Below are positions 61,905 through 64,000 of a stretch of DNA of 64,000 nucleotides, in pieces (positions within the stretch are counted from its first letter, which is position 1; every line of letters starts with the position of its first letter). The position numbers and the translations under genes are program-made. The notes under the pieces were generated by a model. That model did not search any database. It worked only from the letters and a program-made list of their open reading frames with translations, and was not told the origin of the DNA. The stretch is from an uncultured Prevotella sp. (GTDB lineage: Bacteria; Bacteroidota; Bacteroidia; Bacteroidales; Bacteroidaceae), in the NCBI GenBank assembly GCA_900541335.1, contig UQJC01000004.1, forward strand, positions 1-64,000. The letters run 5' to 3'.

Positions 61905-62703
61905 CTCCTTCAATATAGTTTTCAAGAAACAGCTGTTCCCCGTCCAATACGGCGTAAGAGAAATGGGTAATCCAATCACCCAAGATGAGCAAACGCGTGG
62001 TACGGGAAAGCATGAGATCTAATTCGATATGACGGTGACCAAACAGGAAGAAGTTGATGTCGGGATGCGTTTGCAGATAATCCTTGGCAAAACGTATCAA
62101 TTCTTCATTCTCCTCTCCCTGGTAAGGCGGCTCCATGCCATTCTCGCGCTTCATGCGCGAACGGCGGGCCCACTCCAAGCCAAACGCTACGCCCCAACGA
62201 GGATGGAGCGAAGCAAACATGCGTTGACACCAACGATTATGAAACAGGGCACGCAGGAACTTAAACTTGCGGTCATCCGTACCCAATCCGTCGCCATGGG
62301 CCAAGTAGAAGGTTTGTCCTTGAATCTCCACAACCTCATTACGACGGTGGACAATCATTCCACATTCCTTTTCGAAGTAATCGCCTTGCCATAGGTCATG
62401 ATTACCATAGAAGTAATGTACTTCTACGCCCAGGTCGGTCAATTCGCTGATTTTACCCAACAAACGTGTGTAGCCCTTGGGAACAACCGTACGATACTCA
62501 TGCCAAAAGTCAAAGATGTCGCCCAACAAATAGACAGCCTGTGCTTTATGCTTGATGTGGTCAAGAAAATTGACCAGTCTTCGCTCCTGCGTTCGGGCAT
62601 GCGGTATGGCCAAACTACCCAGGTGGGCATCTGACAAAAAGTAAATCGGTCCGCGACTGCGATCAGCGTCGCGCAACTCGTGAGCGGTAGTAGCTTGTTG
62701 CAT
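61891..62703 (-). CDS. lpxH: UDP-2,3-diacylglucosamine diphosphatase
   Basis: A 270-residue metallophosphoesterase that makes lipid X from UDP-2,3-diacylglucosamine in lipid A synthesis. Metal-site motifs are SDAHLG (24-29), GDIFDFWHEY (61-70), GNHD (100-103), an AHGDGLG motif and GHRHIE late in the sequence. Membrane-peripheral, no membrane helices. Bacteroidetes LpxH proteins are about 250-270 residues, so length fits. It is downstream of the DUF59 gene on the same strand (about 83 bases). Confidence 0.88.
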   Translation of the reverse strand: MQQATTAHELRDADRSRGPIYFLSDAHLGSLAIPHARTQERRLVNFLDHIKHKAQAVYLLGDIFDFWHEYRTVVPKGYTRLLGKISELTDLGVEVHYFYGNHDLWQGDYFEKECGMIVHRRNEVVEIQGQTFYLAHGDGLGTDDRKFKFLRALFHNRWCQRMFASLHPRWGVAFGLEWARRSRMKRENGMEPPYQGEENEELIRFAKDYLQTHPDINFFLFGHRHIELDLMLSRTTRLLILGDWITHFSYAVLDGEQLFLENYIEGESEP

Positions 62704-62786
62704 AGAGAGAGTATTGAAGGAGAAGTTCGGATAATGGTGGAATGAATGGATAAAGAGGCAGGTAACCTGTCAGAACAGAACCGTAC

Positions 62787-63107
62787 TTAGAGGAAACCCA
62801 ATTCCAACTTGGCCTCTTCGCTCATCATGTCTTGGTGCCATTCGGGTTCGAACACCAGGTTGACCTTGGCATCCTTCACACCTTCTACACCATCGAGCTT
62901 GATACGCACATCTTCCACAATAAAGTCGGCTGCGGGACAATTGGGCGCAGTCAACGTCATGTCAACTTCCAACAAACCGTCATCCTGCATTTCTACCCGA
63001 TAAATCAAACCGAGATTATAAATGTCAACAGGAATTTCGGGGTCATACACTGTTTTGAGTACTTCAATAATGCGCTCTTCTATCTTCAATTTTTCTTCAG
63101 GAGTCAT
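62787..63107 (-). CDS. DUF59 iron-sulfur cluster assembly factor (SufT/MIP18-like)
   Basis: A 106-residue single-domain protein of the DUF59 (MIP18/PaaD/SufT) family. Motifs: VYDPEIPVDIYNLGLIY (20-36) and the likely cluster-handling Cys in TAPNCPAADFI (C57), followed by VNLVFEPEWHQDMMSEEAKLELG. Members help mature [Fe-S] proteins; the precise client is unknown. No suf genes are nearby in this window. Confidence 0.92.
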   Translation of the reverse strand: MTPEEKLKIEERIIEVLKTVYDPEIPVDIYNLGLIYRVEMQDDGLLEVDMTLTAPNCPAADFIVEDVRIKLDGVEGVKDAKVNLVFEPEWHQDMMSEEAKLELGFL

Positions 63108-63162
63108 CGTTGTTTAGATTTGAATAATTGATTGTTGGGGGAATGGAGTCTGGGATTATAGA

Positions 63163-63180
63163 GTTAGAAAGTTATAAGAG
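63163..63180 (+). repeat. Short GTT octamer run upstream of the DUF59 gene
   Basis: GTTAGAAA-GTTATAAG in the radC/DUF59 spacer matches the 8-base pattern of the spacer elements listed above. It is only two units, so it is a weak call. Confidence 0.3.
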
Positions 63181-63270
63181 GATAGAGTGCTCATGTTGCA
63201 AATCCTCATCCGCCCAAAGTAACTTCATGACCTTATAGTCCCATCGCTGTATAACCTAAAAGCAACTTCA

Positions 63271-63978
63271 CTACAATCTTCCTTCTTCTTGGTAACTATA
63301 ATACGCGCCATCCGTCACAATGACATGGTCAAGCAAATGGATGTCCATGGTTTCAGCAGCGTGTTTTACCTTCTCGGTCAGGCTGTCATCCTGCACACTC
63401 GGGCGTGTACTGCCCGAAGGATGATTGTGCATCAAGACTATTTGCGTCGCATTGGCCAAAAGCGCTTCGCGTAAAATCATCCGAACGTCGACTACCGTGC
63501 CGGTAATGCCGCCGCGACTGATCAGCTTGCTGCCAAGAATGCCTAAACTCTGACTCAGTAAAAGAATATGAGACTCTTCTACAGGAGAGTCACGCACCTT
63601 GTCCAAAAAATAACGGTAAATGTCTGTCGCACTCGTGATGCGCCGTATGTGCGTACTGTCTTCGCGAAGCCTACGTCGGCCTAACTCGCAAGCTGCCAGA
63701 ACGGTGATAGCCTTGGCTGGTCCCATGCCATTATACCGACAGAGGTCCTTGATACTCATCCGTCCCAAGGTAGCTAAACTACCGTCACAATCCTTCATCA
63801 CACGCTGCATCAACTGTACCGCATTTTCCTTCGCACTCCCTGATCCAATGAGTATGGCAAGCAACTCACTGACAGAAAGCACATCGGGACCAAGCGACTC
63901 AAACTTCTCACGCGGACGGTCTTCCAAACTCATATCCGTGATGGAAAACTTGACGGGCTGTTTATCGGATGAATTCAT
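63271..63978 (-). CDS. radC: RadC family JAB-domain protein
   Basis: A 235-residue protein of the RadC family, with an N-terminal helix-hairpin-helix part (about 30-105, LSVSELLAILIGSGSAKENAVQLMQ and KDLCRYNGMGPAKAITVLA) and a C-terminal JAB/MPN metalloprotease-like domain (about 115-235). The zinc motif is complete: H184-N-H186-P-S-G with D197. RadC was once named a DNA repair protein, but its role is unproven. The stretch LLSQSLGILGSKLISRG (140-156) varies from the usual LLNTKN-type segment. The gene has no visible partner before the window end. Confidence 0.93.
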   Translation of the reverse strand: MNSSDKQPVKFSITDMSLEDRPREKFESLGPDVLSVSELLAILIGSGSAKENAVQLMQRVMKDCDGSLATLGRMSIKDLCRYNGMGPAKAITVLAACELGRRRLREDSTHIRRITSATDIYRYFLDKVRDSPVEESHILLLSQSLGILGSKLISRGGITGTVVDVRMILREALLANATQIVLMHNHPSGSTRPSVQDDSLTEKVKHAAETMDIHLLDHVIVTDGAYYSYQEEGRL

Positions 63979-64000
63979 AATAGAAGCAGGTTATAAGCAG

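Overview
The window is a 64 kb piece of a chromosome from a Bacteroidetes bacterium, most likely order Bacteroidales and Prevotella-like. The evidence is Bacteroidetes-type promoters (a -7 box TAnnTTTG, sometimes with TTTG about 20 bases upstream), a DUF4301 protein, a SusC-style outer-membrane beta-barrel receptor, a LysO exporter encoded as two overlapping genes, RibBA, an Omp28-like lipoprotein/thioredoxin-like secreted protein, and a complex I operon that lacks nuoE, nuoF and nuoG. The genus cannot be fixed from this sequence alone. The first 28 bases are not genomic: they match the Illumina read-1 sequencing adapter, so the left contig end is artificial and truncates the first gene.

Layout. 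1-10 kb: a truncated S9 peptidase (-), then a + strand run of rpe, an NrnA-like DHH phosphoesterase, a DUF4301 protein, two half-size chromate transporter proteins, a type II NADH dehydrogenase and a YhcH-family protein. These are followed by a membrane metallophosphoesterase and a CNNM/CBS protein on the - strand. 11-21 kb: a large secreted metzincin protease (+) behind a terminator-containing leader, a GH25 lysozyme fused to MORN repeats and an apparent dead trypsin-like domain (-), and a TonB-type receptor (-) preceded by a 4 x 42 bp tandem array. A tRNA with CAU anticodon lies at 21.4 kb. 22-37 kb: mostly - strand housekeeping genes (acyltransferase, pyrH, MATE exporter, a YjbR-biotin ligase fusion, yraN, tadA, tex, aminotransferase, Bax inhibitor-like, ribBA, LptF/G permease), with the + strand lysO pair between tex and the aminotransferase.

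37-45 kb: a TolC / HlyD / two ABC-2 permease efflux operon, preceded by a second 4 x 42 bp array, and then pta-ackA. 45-56 kb: the nuoABCDHIJKLMN operon, reading leftward from a strong promoter at 56.2 kb. 56-64 kb: an Omp28-like secreted protein, a NatA/NatB-type ABC exporter with a TraB/GumN protein upstream, lpxH, a DUF59 iron-sulfur assembly factor and radC.

The most unusual signals are non-coding. (1) Two tandem arrays, each four copies of a 42 bp unit (about four helical turns), sit 202-204 bp upstream of the start codons of two different outer-membrane protein genes (the TonB-type receptor and TolC) and share a core GGAGNNAGAAGG. (2) Two promoter-structured leader-terminator modules sit directly in front of the metalloprotease and of nuoA. 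They could be small RNAs or attenuators. (3) Several spacers, including the exact place where nuoEFG would sit, carry degenerate 8 bp repeats (GTTTARRA-like) arranged as inverted arms.
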